Positions 1 to 8,930 of a stretch of DNA of 64,000 bases are shown here, piece after piece (the stretch's first letter is position 1; each line of letters starts with the position of its first letter). The stretch comes from Pseudocitrobacter cyperus. GTDB taxonomy: Bacteria > Pseudomonadota > Gammaproteobacteria > Enterobacterales > Enterobacteriaceae. The stretch is from contig NZ_JAYMYY010000001.1 of assembly GCF_039889165.1 (NCBI RefSeq), forward strand, positions 1,781,017 through 1,845,016, in the 5' to 3' direction. A model generated the notes under the pieces. The model was not told where the DNA came from, searched no databases, and saw nothing but the letters and a program-made list of their open reading frames with translations. Both the position numbers and the translations under genes were made by a program.

Positions 1-1239
1 TTGGTTGATGGCCGGAGATAAGCGCACGGCTCTGTCCGCCAGCGCATCCGCGCCAGCCACATATCCGCCAAGGGGGATCAATGGCTTAATGCTTTGATAT
101 TCCGCGTAAAGCTGCTTCAGGGTGCGTGCGGCAAGCTGGTGCTCGCGCGGCGTAATCTGGCTCATACAGCGGCTGATCGACTGGCCGATATCAATGGCCG
201 GATAGTGTCCGGCTTCCGCCAGATGGCGCGAGAGGACAATGTGCCCGTCCAGTACCGCGCGGGCGCAGTCCACAATCGGATCCTGTTGATCGTCCCCCTC
301 CGCCAGTACGGTGTAGATTGCGGTCATCGAGCCTTCGCCTTCGCTGTTGCCCGCGCTCTCAACCAGACGGGGGATCATGCCAAATGCCGACGGCGGATAG
401 CCTTTCGTCGCGGGCGGTTCGCCAAGCGACAGGGCAATTTCACGCTGCGCCATGGCGTAGCGCGTCAGGGAGTCCACCAGCAGCAGAACGTCTTTACCTT
501 TGTCGCGATAGTAGCTGGCGATGGTATGGCACAGTTCGGTGGCTTTAATACGCATCAATGGCGATTCATCCGCCGGGGCGGCGACAATCACCGATTTCGC
601 CAGCCCTTCGGCCTGCAAGGCGTTTTCAATAAACTCCTTTACTTCACGCCCGCGCTCGCCAATCAGCCCGACCACCACCACTTCCGCCTGGGTGTAGCGG
701 GTGATCATTCCCAGCAAGACACTTTTACCGACGCCGCTACCCGCCATCAGGCCGACGCGCTGGCCTTTGCCGATGGTCAGCAGGCCGTTAATCGCGCGCA
801 CGCCGACGTCCAGCGGTGAATCCACCGGCTGGCGTTTCAGGGGATGAATTTGCGGCAACTGCTGCGCCAGCGGGGTATCGCCGCCGAGTTTTCCGTTGCC
901 ATCCAGCGGCTCGCCCAGACCGTTGACCACGCGCCCGAGCCACTGATCGCCAATCATCACGCCGTCGCTTTTCCCGGCGGGAAAAACGCGCGCCCCGGCA
1001 ATCAGCCCGGAAGGCTGTTTGAAGGGCATCAGATAAGTGACCTCACGGTCAAAACCGACGACCTGCGCATCCATCGTTTCACCGTCCACGCCTTCCACGT
1101 GGCAGAGCTGACCGACGGCCAGACGACAACCGACGCACTCCAGCAGAATACCGTTAACACGTACCAGCCGACCCGCGACACGCGCCAGATCGATCTGTTC
1201 AATCGACTTCAGCGCCTGTTCGAAATCAAGGCTGCTCAT
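1..1239 (-). CDS. lfiI: Flag-2 flagellar export ATPase LfiI (FliI family), 3' end cut by window edge
   Basis: Cytoplasmic ATPase that energises unloading of export substrates at the flagellar type III gate. Reading leftward from an ATG at 1239 gives 413 residues with no stop before the window edge; family members are about 440-460 aa, so only the C-terminal tail is missing. The Walker A loop reads GLMAGSGVGKSVLLGM, with the Walker B-like LLLVDSLTRYAMAQREI and the F1-type GEPPATKGYPPSAF stretch following. The start overlaps the end of lfiH by 14 bp, so the two are probably translationally coupled. Position after lfiE-F-G-H is the Flag-2 (lateral-type) order; the family is certain, the Flag-2 label comes from context. 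Confidence 0.95.
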   Translation of the reverse strand, partial: MSSLDFEQALKSIEQIDLARVAGRLVRVNGILLECVGCRLAVGQLCHVEGVDGETMDAQVVGFDREVTYLMPFKQPSGLIAGARVFPAGKSDGVMIGDQWLGRVVNGLGEPLDGNGKLGGDTPLAQQLPQIHPLKRQPVDSPLDVGVRAINGLLTIGKGQRVGLMAGSGVGKSVLLGMITRYTQAEVVVVGLIGERGREVKEFIENALQAEGLAKSVIVAAPADESPLMRIKATELCHTIASYYRDKGKDVLLLVDSLTRYAMAQREIALSLGEPPATKGYPPSAFGMIPRLVESAGNSEGEGSMTAIYTVLAEGDDQQDPIVDCARAVLDGHIVLSRHLAEAGHYPAIDIGQSISRCMSQITPREHQLAARTLKQLYAEYQSIKPLIPLGGYVAGADALADRAVRLSPAINQ

Positions 1240-1984
1240 GGGTCGTATCCGCCAGCAGATTCTCTTTCAGCACCTCGACGCACTGGTCGAGACGGTGCTG
1301 GCAACCGACGTCCATTTCGGTGGTATCCGTCACTACGCGGCATTCGCCAGGCTCAAGCGTAGCGTCTGCCGAAAGCCCCCATTCGCGGGCTTTCTCCGGC
1401 TCAGCTTCGCTAATACGCTGAAACTCTTCGCTGTTGAGCAACACGCGCACCTGCTCTGGAGGCTGTGGCAGGCTGGTCAACGCCTCCTCCACCAGCGCCA
1501 GCAACTGCGTGGGGTGCAGCGCCAGTTCACAACGAATCACCTGGCGGGTGACTTTCTCCACCAGTTGGAGCAGCTCTTCGCGACGGCGCTGTTCGTAACT
1601 TTCCAGATAGTGCTTTACGTCGGCAGTGATGCGTTCGAACGGCGCGGCGGCGTCGATAAACTGCTGGCGCGCCTGCTGTTTACCTTCTGCCAGTCCTTTG
1701 CGCATCCCCTCGTCAAAGCCCAGACGCACGCCCTCCTGATAGCCTTCCTCTTTCCCTTCCGCCATGCCCTGGGCAAATCCCTGGTTCATGCCGTCGTGAA
1801 ATCCCTCTTTCATCTGTTGCTGATATTCCGCCGGGTCGAGAGTGCGAGTGCCCTCTTCTTCAGGCGGCGTGCCGGTCTGAAGCCAGCGTTTACGCAGCGG
1901 CGGAAATTTATGCAGGCGCGGCTTCACCACCGCCTGTCGGCGTGGGGTTAAGGCATCCAATGGCAGGTTTCGGCGTTTAAACAT
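1226..1984 (-). CDS. lfiH: Flag-2 flagellar export ATPase regulator LfiH (FliH family)
   Basis: FliH-type stator/regulator that binds the export ATPase and docks it to the C ring. 252 aa, in the family range. After a basic, proline-rich N-terminus comes a Gly-every-four pattern (about residues 58-95: GFHDGMNQGFAQGMAEGKEE) typical of FliH GxxxG helices, then a long charged helix and the C-terminal FliH/VATPase-E-like domain. It starts 3 bp after the lfiG stop and runs 14 bp into lfiI, inside a single leftward operon. Identification rests on the GxxxG repeat and synteny. Confidence 0.9.
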   Translation of the reverse strand: MFKRRNLPLDALTPRRQAVVKPRLHKFPPLRKRWLQTGTPPEEEGTRTLDPAEYQQQMKEGFHDGMNQGFAQGMAEGKEEGYQEGVRLGFDEGMRKGLAEGKQQARQQFIDAAAPFERITADVKHYLESYEQRRREELLQLVEKVTRQVIRCELALHPTQLLALVEEALTSLPQPPEQVRVLLNSEEFQRISEAEPEKAREWGLSADATLEPGECRVVTDTTEMDVGCQHRLDQCVEVLKENLLADTTHEQP

Positions 1985-1987
1985 GGC

Positions 1988-3019
1988 TTAATCCACCGTC
2001 TGCTCGGCAAAGAGCTGTACCTGAATCTCACCCTCTTCGGCAAGCTGGCGTACCACCTGCATGATCTCTTTACGCACCTGCTCAATGCGGCTGACCGGCA
2101 CCGGCCCCAGGCGCGCGGTAGTACTTTGCAGCAGCGTCACCTGGCGTTTCGGCATCACGTTGAAAATAGCCTGACGCAGCACCGGCTCGGTGCCTTTCAA
2201 TGCCACCGCCCAGTCTTCAAGCGGAATTTCATCCATCAGATGCTGCAACGTCGCTGGCGTCTGACGGCTGAGGATGTAGAACTCGTACATCTCATCTTTG
2301 AGTTCATCCACCACTTTCTCATCGCGCTCGCGCAGTTGATCCAGCAGTAGCTGCTGGTTGCTCGGAATACGGTTGACGATGTTGGCCGCGTGTTTAATGC
2401 CGACCACCTTCGAGCCATGCTCTGAGAGCACGGCGACGCCGCGATCGATCAGGCGGTCAAGCTCGTCAATGACGTCGCGGTTGATATCATCCAGACGCGC
2501 GATACGATAAATGATCTCGTCCTGACGCTCGCCTGGTAGAGCATCCAGCACGCTGGCAGCAATATCCGGCGGCAGAAACGCGAGGAATACCGCCTGAAGC
2601 TGTAAGTGCTCCTGGTCGATCAGCGCCGCCAGTTGCGGGGTATCAACCCATTGCAAACGCGCCATGCGGTAGCGAATTTCATCACCGTAGATGCCGTTGA
2701 TGACGCTACGGGCGATTTCCCCGCCCAGCGCTTTCTCCAGAATACTGCGCAGATAAGTGCGCGATGCGCCGTTGATGCCGCTTTGTTCGCGGTAATCGGA
2801 GAAGAAGTTATTCATCGCCTGCCGCGCCTGATTCACCTTCACGTCATGCAGGCGCGCCATGGTTTCGCTCAGCAGAACCACCTCTTCGCGATCCATCTTA
2901 CGCATGACCTGCGCGGCCGCTTCTTCACCTACGCTCAGTAGCAGGATCGCCGCCTGCTCCAGGCGGCTACGCCCGGCCTGGCTGGCATTATCATTCTGAT
3001 TTGGTCGTGCTTCGCTCAT
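1988..3019 (-). CDS. lfiG: Flag-2 motor switch protein LfiG (FliG family)
   Basis: C-ring rotor protein linking the MS ring to the stators. 343 aa with the N-terminal FliF-binding domain (SRLEQAAILLLSVGEEAAA), a middle domain (PPDIAASVLDALPGERQDEI, the FliG EHPQ-like region) and a C-terminal torque domain (DWAVALKGTEPVLRQAIFNV). Of five charged residues known as torque-important in E. coli FliG (K264, R281, D288, D289, R297 by my recollection), the first two appear kept (ALKG, MPKR). The aspartate pair is replaced by ST (LLQSTTAR) and the last arginine by proline (GPVPVS). It starts 29 bp inside the lfiF 3' end. Confidence 0.94.
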   Translation of the reverse strand: MSEARPNQNDNASQAGRSRLEQAAILLLSVGEEAAAQVMRKMDREEVVLLSETMARLHDVKVNQARQAMNNFFSDYREQSGINGASRTYLRSILEKALGGEIARSVINGIYGDEIRYRMARLQWVDTPQLAALIDQEHLQLQAVFLAFLPPDIAASVLDALPGERQDEIIYRIARLDDINRDVIDELDRLIDRGVAVLSEHGSKVVGIKHAANIVNRIPSNQQLLLDQLRERDEKVVDELKDEMYEFYILSRQTPATLQHLMDEIPLEDWAVALKGTEPVLRQAIFNVMPKRQVTLLQSTTARLGPVPVSRIEQVRKEIMQVVRQLAEEGEIQVQLFAEQTVD

Positions 3020-4676
3020 TGCTGTTGATCCATTGTTTCAGTACGTCTGCTACGCGCTCGGTTTCGCTCTGCGCCAGCACCTGGAGATATTCCACCTTCG
3101 CTTCCAGACCAGAACTCTGCGGCGGCAGGTTGTCATCATTATTGAAACCAACTTTCGGCAGGCCAGCCGCCAGGCCGTCTTCCGTCGTGACCATTTCATT
3201 GGCCAGCAACACCTGGTCTTTGTGGGCTTCGCTATCAATCGCCACAAGTTCACGGCGGCTAAAGCGCTGCGCCAGCGGGCGCACGCCAAACAGTAAGGTG
3301 AGCAGCGCCAGCAAGGCGATGCCGCCGTTCTGCCCCCAGAATTGCGTCGCCGGATCCTGCCACCATTTCAGTTCAGGCATCACCTGGCTTTCCGGTGCGG
3401 TAAAGGCCAGCACGTCCATCGTCAGCACATCGCCGCGCGATTTCTCAATACCGGCGGCGCTTTCCACCAGACGCGTCATTGAGGCGAGTTGTTCCGGCGT
3501 GATTTTCGCCAGCGCAGGCGCCGTCTGGTTCAGGGCAACGGCGACGTTAAGTTTTTCCAGCTTGTAAGCCGGGTGGCGGATGTGGCGAATATCGCGGTCA
3601 AAAGCATATTTACGCTGCTGTTGGCTGCGGCTGGAAAGCGAACGCGGGTCGGAACCGGTCGTCGTTGTGGCATTGGCTTCAGGCTGCGCGCCTGCGGCCT
3701 GATTTGCTGCCGCTTCCGGCGCCTGATTCACCGGGCGATTGCTTAGGGAGCCCGGAATGCCGAACGCCATCTCATTGGTGGTGTTTTCCGAGGAGAGTTG
3801 TTCATCGCTGATGCGCGGGTCTTTCCCCAGACGTTCCTGGGTCTCTTCCACGCGGCTCAAATTCACATCGGGCGCTACACTTATCCGGAAATTGCCCGCG
3901 CCGACCAGCGAGGTCAGCAGGCTGGCTATATTCTGGCTGGTATCCGCGCGGATACGCTGCACCGCGTCATTACCGGCGCGATTGCCTGCCAGTGCGCCAT
4001 CCGGCCCTTCGATCCCCGCAGACAACAAATTGCCCTCCTGGTCGACAACGCGCACGTTCGCAGGCTGCATGCCCGGAACGCTGCCCGCCACCAGTTGTAC
4101 AATCGAGCCGACCTGCTGTTCATCAAGCTGTTTGCCGTAGCGCAGTTGCACCATCACCGAAGCGCTGCTGCCTGGTTTATTGGCGAGGACAAAAGAGCTG
4201 GCTTCGCTGATCCCCAGATGCACACGGGCGTTTTCCACCGCATCCAGCGCCATAATGCTTTTCGCCAGCTCGCCTTCCATGCTGCGCTTGTAGCGCACAT
4301 TCTGGATAAACTGGCTGCTGCCGAGCATCTCTTCTTTGTCCATCAGCTCATAGCCATCCGGCGTCACTGCGCTGATGCCTTTGGCCGCCAGCGCCATGCG
4401 CGCCTGAGACAGTTTGCTTTCGCTGACCAGAATCTGGCCGTTGTCCGGGTTAATGCGATAAGGGATGGTTTCCGCCCCCAGCACCTCAACCACCTGAGCA
4501 ACCGGCAGATGCTCCTGCGAGCCATACAGGGCGACATAGCCCTGATTGCGGTTCCACAGGGAGAGTACGATGGCGAGCGCCAGCACGCCGCCGCCAACAA
4601 TGGCCAGCAGTTGCGTTTTGTTCAGCCCGGAGGGCAATGACATAGCGGGAAGACGAGATTTGATCTTGTTTAACAC
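2991..4676 (-). CDS. lfiF: Flag-2 flagellar MS-ring protein LfiF (FliF family)
   Basis: Inner-membrane MS-ring protein around which the basal body and export gate assemble. 561 aa, the usual FliF length. N-terminal membrane segment at about residues 23-45, then the YscJ/FliF ring-building motifs (VALYGSQEHLPVAQVVEVLG; GSSQFIQNVRYKRSMEGELAKSI; ARVHLGISEASSFVL), a low-complexity Ala/Gln-rich loop (about 318-345), and a second membrane segment (about 452-470) before a cytoplasmic tail that should bind LfiG. Second gene of the leftward structural operon, 10 bp after lfiE. Confidence 0.95.
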   Translation of the reverse strand: MLNKIKSRLPAMSLPSGLNKTQLLAIVGGGVLALAIVLSLWNRNQGYVALYGSQEHLPVAQVVEVLGAETIPYRINPDNGQILVSESKLSQARMALAAKGISAVTPDGYELMDKEEMLGSSQFIQNVRYKRSMEGELAKSIMALDAVENARVHLGISEASSFVLANKPGSSASVMVQLRYGKQLDEQQVGSIVQLVAGSVPGMQPANVRVVDQEGNLLSAGIEGPDGALAGNRAGNDAVQRIRADTSQNIASLLTSLVGAGNFRISVAPDVNLSRVEETQERLGKDPRISDEQLSSENTTNEMAFGIPGSLSNRPVNQAPEAAANQAAGAQPEANATTTTGSDPRSLSSRSQQQRKYAFDRDIRHIRHPAYKLEKLNVAVALNQTAPALAKITPEQLASMTRLVESAAGIEKSRGDVLTMDVLAFTAPESQVMPELKWWQDPATQFWGQNGGIALLALLTLLFGVRPLAQRFSRRELVAIDSEAHKDQVLLANEMVTTEDGLAAGLPKVGFNNDDNLPPQSSGLEAKVEYLQVLAQSETERVADVLKQWINSNERSTTKSE

Positions 4677-4686
4677 GATAAAAACC

Positions 4687-5055
4687 TTAGAGCGGAGTAT
4701 TCATCACTTCGTCCAGCGCGCTGGTGAGTTTATTGCGCACCTGCATCATGGCTGAGAAGGCTACGCTTGCTTTCTGACTTTCGATCATCGCACCGGCTAA
4801 ATCGTCGCTTTGACCCATTTCGATAGCTTTTTGCTTCGCGCCAGCGCTGTGCTGCACAGCATCGACGTTGTCGATAGCGTGATTCAGCACCTGGCCGAAA
4901 GAGAGACGTTCGCTGGCAGCAAAAGTTGTACTGGCGGGTTGAATCGCCGCCTGACTCTCAAGCGAGCCGGCTCCGGCCAGCGCGGCGGTCTGCTGCATGC
5001 GGCTCAGAATTTCAAGCTGCGTGGCATTCACGCCTGTTGCATTTATTACATCCAT
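4687..5055 (-). CDS. lfiE: Flag-2 hook-basal body protein LfiE (FliE family)
   Basis: Small periplasmic rod/MS-ring adaptor, the first export substrate in flagellar assembly. 122 aa against about 104 in E. coli FliE. The C-terminal half carries the family signature (SFGQVLNHAIDNVDAVQ ... MIESQKASVAFSAMMQVRNK and a final LTSALDEVMNTPL). It begins 19 bp downstream of lafK and opens the structural part of the leftward operon. Confidence 0.93.
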   Translation of the reverse strand: MDVINATGVNATQLEILSRMQQTAALAGAGSLESQAAIQPASTTFAASERLSFGQVLNHAIDNVDAVQHSAGAKQKAIEMGQSDDLAGAMIESQKASVAFSAMMQVRNKLTSALDEVMNTPL

Positions 5056-5074
5056 GACTCAATCCTTCCTGGCT

Positions 5075-6196
5075 TCAGGAGTAACACTCAAAATCGATGC
5101 CTTCATCGCGCATTGAGGCGAGGCGATAACGCAGGGCGCGCGGGGTGATACCTAAAAATTCGGCCGTTTTCGACTTATTGCCTTTATGGCGCTTCAGCAG
5201 GTCGATGATGTACTGATACTCCGCCAGGCGACCATGCAGCTTGACGTCGCGGATCGCCGATGCGCCGCTATTATCCTGTTCGCGGTAAGCAGGCATCATA
5301 TCGATGGCGGGCGTTTCCGGCAGTCTGACGCGAGCGACCAGGCCAAAATCTGCCGCACTCACCTCTTCACTGTTGCTTAAAATCATCCCGCGCTGGATAA
5401 CGTTTTCCAGCTCACGCACATTGCCCGGCCAGTCGTAGCCCAGCAGTGCGGCGCGGGCATCGTCGCTCAGGCGCAGATTGCCTTTGTGGAAGGCGCGGTA
5501 CTTGGCGATAAAACGCTGGGCCAGCGGCAAAATATCCTGTTTGCGTTCACGCAGCGGCGTAATATGAATTGGCACTACCGAGATACGATAAAAGAGATCC
5601 TGACGAAAACGCCCTTCGGCAATTTCCTGCTGCAAATCTTTATTGGTGGAAGCTATCAGGCGAATATCCAGCGGAATGCGTTTATGGCTACCAAGGCGTT
5701 CCACCTCTTGTTCCTGTAATACGCGCAGTAATTTCGCCTGTAGCGCCAACGGCATATCGCCAATTTCATCAAGCAATAACGTGCCGCCATTTGCCTGTTC
5801 AAATTTACCGGCGACGCTTGCGACTGCGCCGGTAAACGCGCCTTTTTCGTAGCCGAATAAAATCGCCTCCAGCATACTTTCCGGAATCGCGGCGCAGTTG
5901 ACCCCAACATAAGGGGAATCACTACCACAGGCATGTTCGTGTATATATTTCGCTACGCACTCTTTGCCCGTTCCTGTTTCACCAGTAATAAGCACTGAAA
6001 CATTATAGTTAGCAACACGGCGGGCCAACGACATGACGTTAACGCTGGCTGGAGAAACGGCGATAAAACCGTTTTCATTGCGTTCTTCACGCTCAATGAT
6101 AATGCTCATCAGGAGTACCAACAGAAAGAACAGAATTAAAATAATGGACTGCAAAACCTTTATTAACCACATCACCAAAAAATTACCAAACAACAT
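5075..6196 (-). CDS. lafK: Sigma-54-dependent flagellar activator, LafK-like
   Basis: AAA+ enhancer-binding activator that would drive sigma-54 promoters of the Flag-2 genes. It has Walker A GETGTGKE, the sigma-54 contact loop GAFTGA, Walker B TLLLDEIGDMP, an arginine finger region (RFRQDLFYRI) and a C-terminal Fis-type helix-turn-helix (NKSKTAEFLGITPRALRYRL). There is no receiver domain. The longest frame adds a hydrophobic stretch (residues about 6-32), so the protein may be membrane-tethered; if translation begins at the internal Met at 6109 it is a soluble 344-aa protein. Neither start has a convincing ribosome-binding site. LafK heads the leftward Flag-2 arm, as in E. coli 042. Confidence 0.88.
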   Translation of the reverse strand: MLFGNFLVMWLIKVLQSIILILFFLLVLLMSIIIEREERNENGFIAVSPASVNVMSLARRVANYNVSVLITGETGTGKECVAKYIHEHACGSDSPYVGVNCAAIPESMLEAILFGYEKGAFTGAVASVAGKFEQANGGTLLLDEIGDMPLALQAKLLRVLQEQEVERLGSHKRIPLDIRLIASTNKDLQQEIAEGRFRQDLFYRISVVPIHITPLRERKQDILPLAQRFIAKYRAFHKGNLRLSDDARAALLGYDWPGNVRELENVIQRGMILSNSEEVSAADFGLVARVRLPETPAIDMMPAYREQDNSGASAIRDVKLHGRLAEYQYIIDLLKRHKGNKSKTAEFLGITPRALRYRLASMRDEGIDFECYS

Positions 6197-6624
6197 AAAT
6201 AATAAAACAAAAACGAAATGTTAATAAAGATAAGTAGTTTGTTATACTTTCTTAAACTTACGCCATCCAGGAAAGTGAGCGCAGTATAGCGAGGGGGTAG
6301 GAATTGTCTTGTTTTTAATGGGTATTAAAACTTTAATCTATACTTATCAAGTAGTTATAAAAAACATTAATCACGTCAAATAGCGATAAATAATAGATTA
6401 ATAACTCATACACGCTTGCAAATAATAGCCTACAATTGTCTAATCACTGTCCCTGATAAATGGTATACGCACCTTCGCCTCGCGAAGCCCCCGATGTTGT
6501 AGTAGAGCGACACGAGTTTTTCAAAACTCAAATGCTCCCGGAAGTTTTTTTTCGATAGCACGGCTCCGTGTAGGCAAAAATGCTATTGCTCATTTTTTAT
6601 TAATACAGTGAACCCGGAATAACC
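6197..6624. promoter_or_regulatory. Divergent Flag-2 control region between lafK and lfiM
   Basis: AT-rich 428-bp spacer separating the two divergent flagellar arms, so it should contain promoters for both. I looked for a GG-N10-GC sigma-54 element on the plus strand and found no convincing match. No ORF of note lies here. The role is inferred from position. Confidence 0.5.
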
Positions 6625-7506
6625 ATGTACTCAGTTTCACCGCGAATCAGAATCCATCATCACGATGATTTGCCCGATCTCGTTAAACCGGAGATCAGCA
6701 AACTTGGTCGCCCGTGGCATAAGCTACCAAGGCTGATGAATGACAGCTTTGATATTCTTGATGCCAGACTGAGTATCTACTTTTTGAAAAAGCTCCGGGT
6801 TAATGCCGCGTTAAAATCGATGACCTTTGCGATAGATCAACACTATAAAAATGCGCAAATTTTCTCGACCCCCTTTGGCAATATTGCTTTCGTGATTGAC
6901 CGTATTCTGCTGCTCAATATTCTTCATGATTATTATGGCCTGAGCAAAGACAGTAATCATGTTGTCCCCGATGAGACATTGCCGGTAACAAAAACAGAAG
7001 AGCGTCTGAAGAGTAAACTCGGCCTGGAATTAACCTCGCTGGTCATCAGTAAAGAGACCTTCGGTGAAGACCTCGATATTAAAGTCGATTACTCCACGGT
7101 GATAAGCCTGTGGTCATGGTGTATCACCTTTACGCTTGAAGGTTATGACCACGGCAGCTTTACGGTATTGCTTGACCATCGTCACGTTGACCAGATGCTG
7201 GCGTCGTTGCGTTCGCCGGAAGGCAATCAGGCCAGCGCACCGAGCACCCCGTTAAGCCCGGCGCAAATTGAGCGTCTGTTTGAGACGCTGCCGCTCAGGC
7301 TTAATGGCCGCTTAGCCAGCCTGAACCTCACCGTCGCGCAAATCGCCGACATTAAACCCGGGGATATTATTCCCATCGCCGTCAATGAACCTTTGCCGGT
7401 ATTTATCGGCAAAGAGCAGATTTTTGAAGCGGCTATTGCAGAAGATCGCAGCAAGTTGTTCTTGTGCGATATCTATGACAAAACAACCGAGAAACACTAT
7501 GAGTGA
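6625..7506 (+). CDS. lfiM: Flag-2 motor switch protein LfiM (divergent FliM)
   Basis: C-ring protein between LfiG and LfiN. 293 aa, shorter than E. coli FliM (334). The C-terminal SpoA domain is clear (LTVAQIADIKPGDIIPIAV ... VFIGKEQIFEAAI). The N-terminus (MYSVSPRIRIHHHDDLPDL) shows nothing like the E. coli FliM EIDALL CheY-docking peptide, and the GGDGR loop of the middle domain is replaced by YYGLSKD. First gene of the rightward arm; its stop overlaps the lfiN start by 8 bp. Its identity rests on the SpoA domain and on lying immediately before lfiN. Confidence 0.85.
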   Translation: MYSVSPRIRIHHHDDLPDLVKPEISKLGRPWHKLPRLMNDSFDILDARLSIYFLKKLRVNAALKSMTFAIDQHYKNAQIFSTPFGNIAFVIDRILLLNILHDYYGLSKDSNHVVPDETLPVTKTEERLKSKLGLELTSLVISKETFGEDLDIKVDYSTVISLWSWCITFTLEGYDHGSFTVLLDHRHVDQMLASLRSPEGNQASAPSTPLSPAQIERLFETLPLRLNGRLASLNLTVAQIADIKPGDIIPIAVNEPLPVFIGKEQIFEAAIAEDRSKLFLCDIYDKTTEKHYE

Positions 7507-7897
7507 TTTGCAACACGAGCTGAGTCAGTCGCTCGATCTGGACGACCTGAACCTCAGCGATATGCCACAGGAAGAGACCGTTGAAGGCAATATTCGCCTC
7601 GATTTACAGCAGGAAACCCGCTCTGCGCCAATGACGGATATGCGCAAAATGGCACTGTTCCGCCGCATTCCTGTCACCCTGACGCTGGAAGTCGCTTCCG
7701 TTGATATTTCGCTGGCGGAACTGATGACCGTGAACAGCGATTCGGTCATTGAACTGGATAAAATGGCCGGCGAACCGCTGGACATCAAGGTAAACGGCAT
7801 TCTGTTCGGCAAGGCTGAAGTGGTGGTGCTCAACGATAAATACGGCCTGCGCATTATCGAGTTTAACGCCAAAGAACTTGGTGAGTTGACGCGATGA
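7499..7897 (+). CDS. lfiN: Flag-2 motor switch protein LfiN (FliN family)
   Basis: C-ring/export-docking protein. Start taken at the ATG at 7499, overlapping lfiM by 8 bp; longer upstream frames have no support. 132 aa: an acidic N-terminal linker (LDLDDLNLSDMPQEETVEG) and a C-terminal SpoA domain (RRIPVTLTLEVASVDISLAE ... LDIKVNGILFGKAEVVVLN) with the usual FliN ending. The stop overlaps the lfiP start (ATGA). Confidence 0.93.
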   Translation: MSDLQHELSQSLDLDDLNLSDMPQEETVEGNIRLDLQQETRSAPMTDMRKMALFRRIPVTLTLEVASVDISLAELMTVNSDSVIELDKMAGEPLDIKVNGILFGKAEVVVLNDKYGLRIIEFNAKELGELTR

Positions 7898-8649
7898 AAC
7901 CGCCGTTTTACAGAAGCGGCATCGCCCTGTTGCTGCTCCTGGGCCTGCTGTTTGCCCAGCCGGTGCTGGCGGCAAATGGCGATGTCACCCTCTTCAGCAC
8001 CACAACGACGCAGGCAGGCCAGGATTACAACGTTAAGATTGAAATTCTGATCCTGATGACCCTGCTCGGCCTGCTGCCGATCATGGTGCTGATGATGACC
8101 TGCTTCACCCGCTTTATCATCGTGCTGGCGATTCTGCGCCAGGCGCTGGGGTTGCAGCAGAGTCCGCCGAACAAAATCCTCACCGGGATCGCCCTGGCGC
8201 TGACGCTGCTGGTGATGCGCCCGGTGTGGACGACTATCTATGATGAGGCCATCACCCCGTTTCAGAATGATGAAATAACCCTGAAACAGGCGCTGGCGAA
8301 GGCGGAAGCGCCGCTGAAGAAATATATGCTGGCGCAGACCAGCAATAAAGCGATGGCGCAGATGATGGGCATTGCAGGCGTTGAGGGCGATGCGCGTGAA
8401 CAGGATTTAACCGTTGTCACGCCCGCCTATTTGCTGAGCGAGCTGAAAACCGCCTTCCAGATTGGCTTTATGATTTACATTCCCTTCCTGGTGATTGACC
8501 TGATCGTCGCCAGCGTGCTGATGGCGATGGGGATGATGATGCTCTCGCCGCTTATCGTTTCGCTGCCCTTTAAGCTGATGCTGTTCGTGCTCTGCGACGG
8601 CTGGACGCTGATTGTCGGCACTTTAACCTCCAGCGTGCAGGGGCTTTAG
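7894..8649 (+). CDS. lfiP: Flag-2 export gate protein LfiP (FliP family)
   Basis: Core pore subunit of the flagellar type III gate in the inner membrane. 251 aa with a cleavable signal-like N-terminus (LLLLLGLLFAQPVLAANG), as in FliP, then the family blocks MVLMMTCFTRFIIVLAILRQ and QSPPNKILTGIALALTL, and a C-terminal pair of helices (IYIPFLVIDLIVASVLMAMG). Coupled to lfiN by a 4-bp overlap; lfiQ follows after 2 bp. Confidence 0.96.
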   Translation: MKPPFYRSGIALLLLLGLLFAQPVLAANGDVTLFSTTTTQAGQDYNVKIEILILMTLLGLLPIMVLMMTCFTRFIIVLAILRQALGLQQSPPNKILTGIALALTLLVMRPVWTTIYDEAITPFQNDEITLKQALAKAEAPLKKYMLAQTSNKAMAQMMGIAGVEGDAREQDLTVVTPAYLLSELKTAFQIGFMIYIPFLVIDLIVASVLMAMGMMMLSPLIVSLPFKLMLFVLCDGWTLIVGTLTSSVQGL

Positions 8650-8651
8650 CG

Positions 8652-8924
8652 ATGATGAATATGGATACCGCCGGCGACATTATGGCTTCCGGCATTCATC
8701 TGGTGCTGCTTATCTCCGCCGTGGCGATTGTGCCCAGCCTGATTGTCGGGCTGTGCGTCAGTATTTTCCAGGCCACCACCCAGATTAACGAACAGACCCT
8801 GAGCTTCCTGCCGCGACTGGTGGTAACGCTGGGGGTGCTGATTTTTGCCGGCAAGTGGATGCTGACGCAACTGGTGGACTTCACGACGCAAATCTTTCAG
8901 CAGGCGGCGGGGCTGGTAGGTTAA
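8652..8924 (+). CDS. lfiQ: Flag-2 export gate protein LfiQ (FliQ family)
   Basis: Small two-helix subunit of the export gate. 90 aa, normal FliQ length, with helix 1 (GIHLVLLISAVAIVPSLIVG), the family motif FQATTQINEQTLSFLPR and helix 2. The gene sits between lfiP and lfiR, as in all type III gate operons. Confidence 0.95.
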   Translation: MMNMDTAGDIMASGIHLVLLISAVAIVPSLIVGLCVSIFQATTQINEQTLSFLPRLVVTLGVLIFAGKWMLTQLVDFTTQIFQQAAGLVG

Positions 8925-8930
8925 CGCGCC

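Noticed and set aside
6197..6624. A sigma-54 promoter ahead of lfiM.
   Set aside because: Expected because of LafK, but no GG-N10-GC match of good quality was found on the plus strand.
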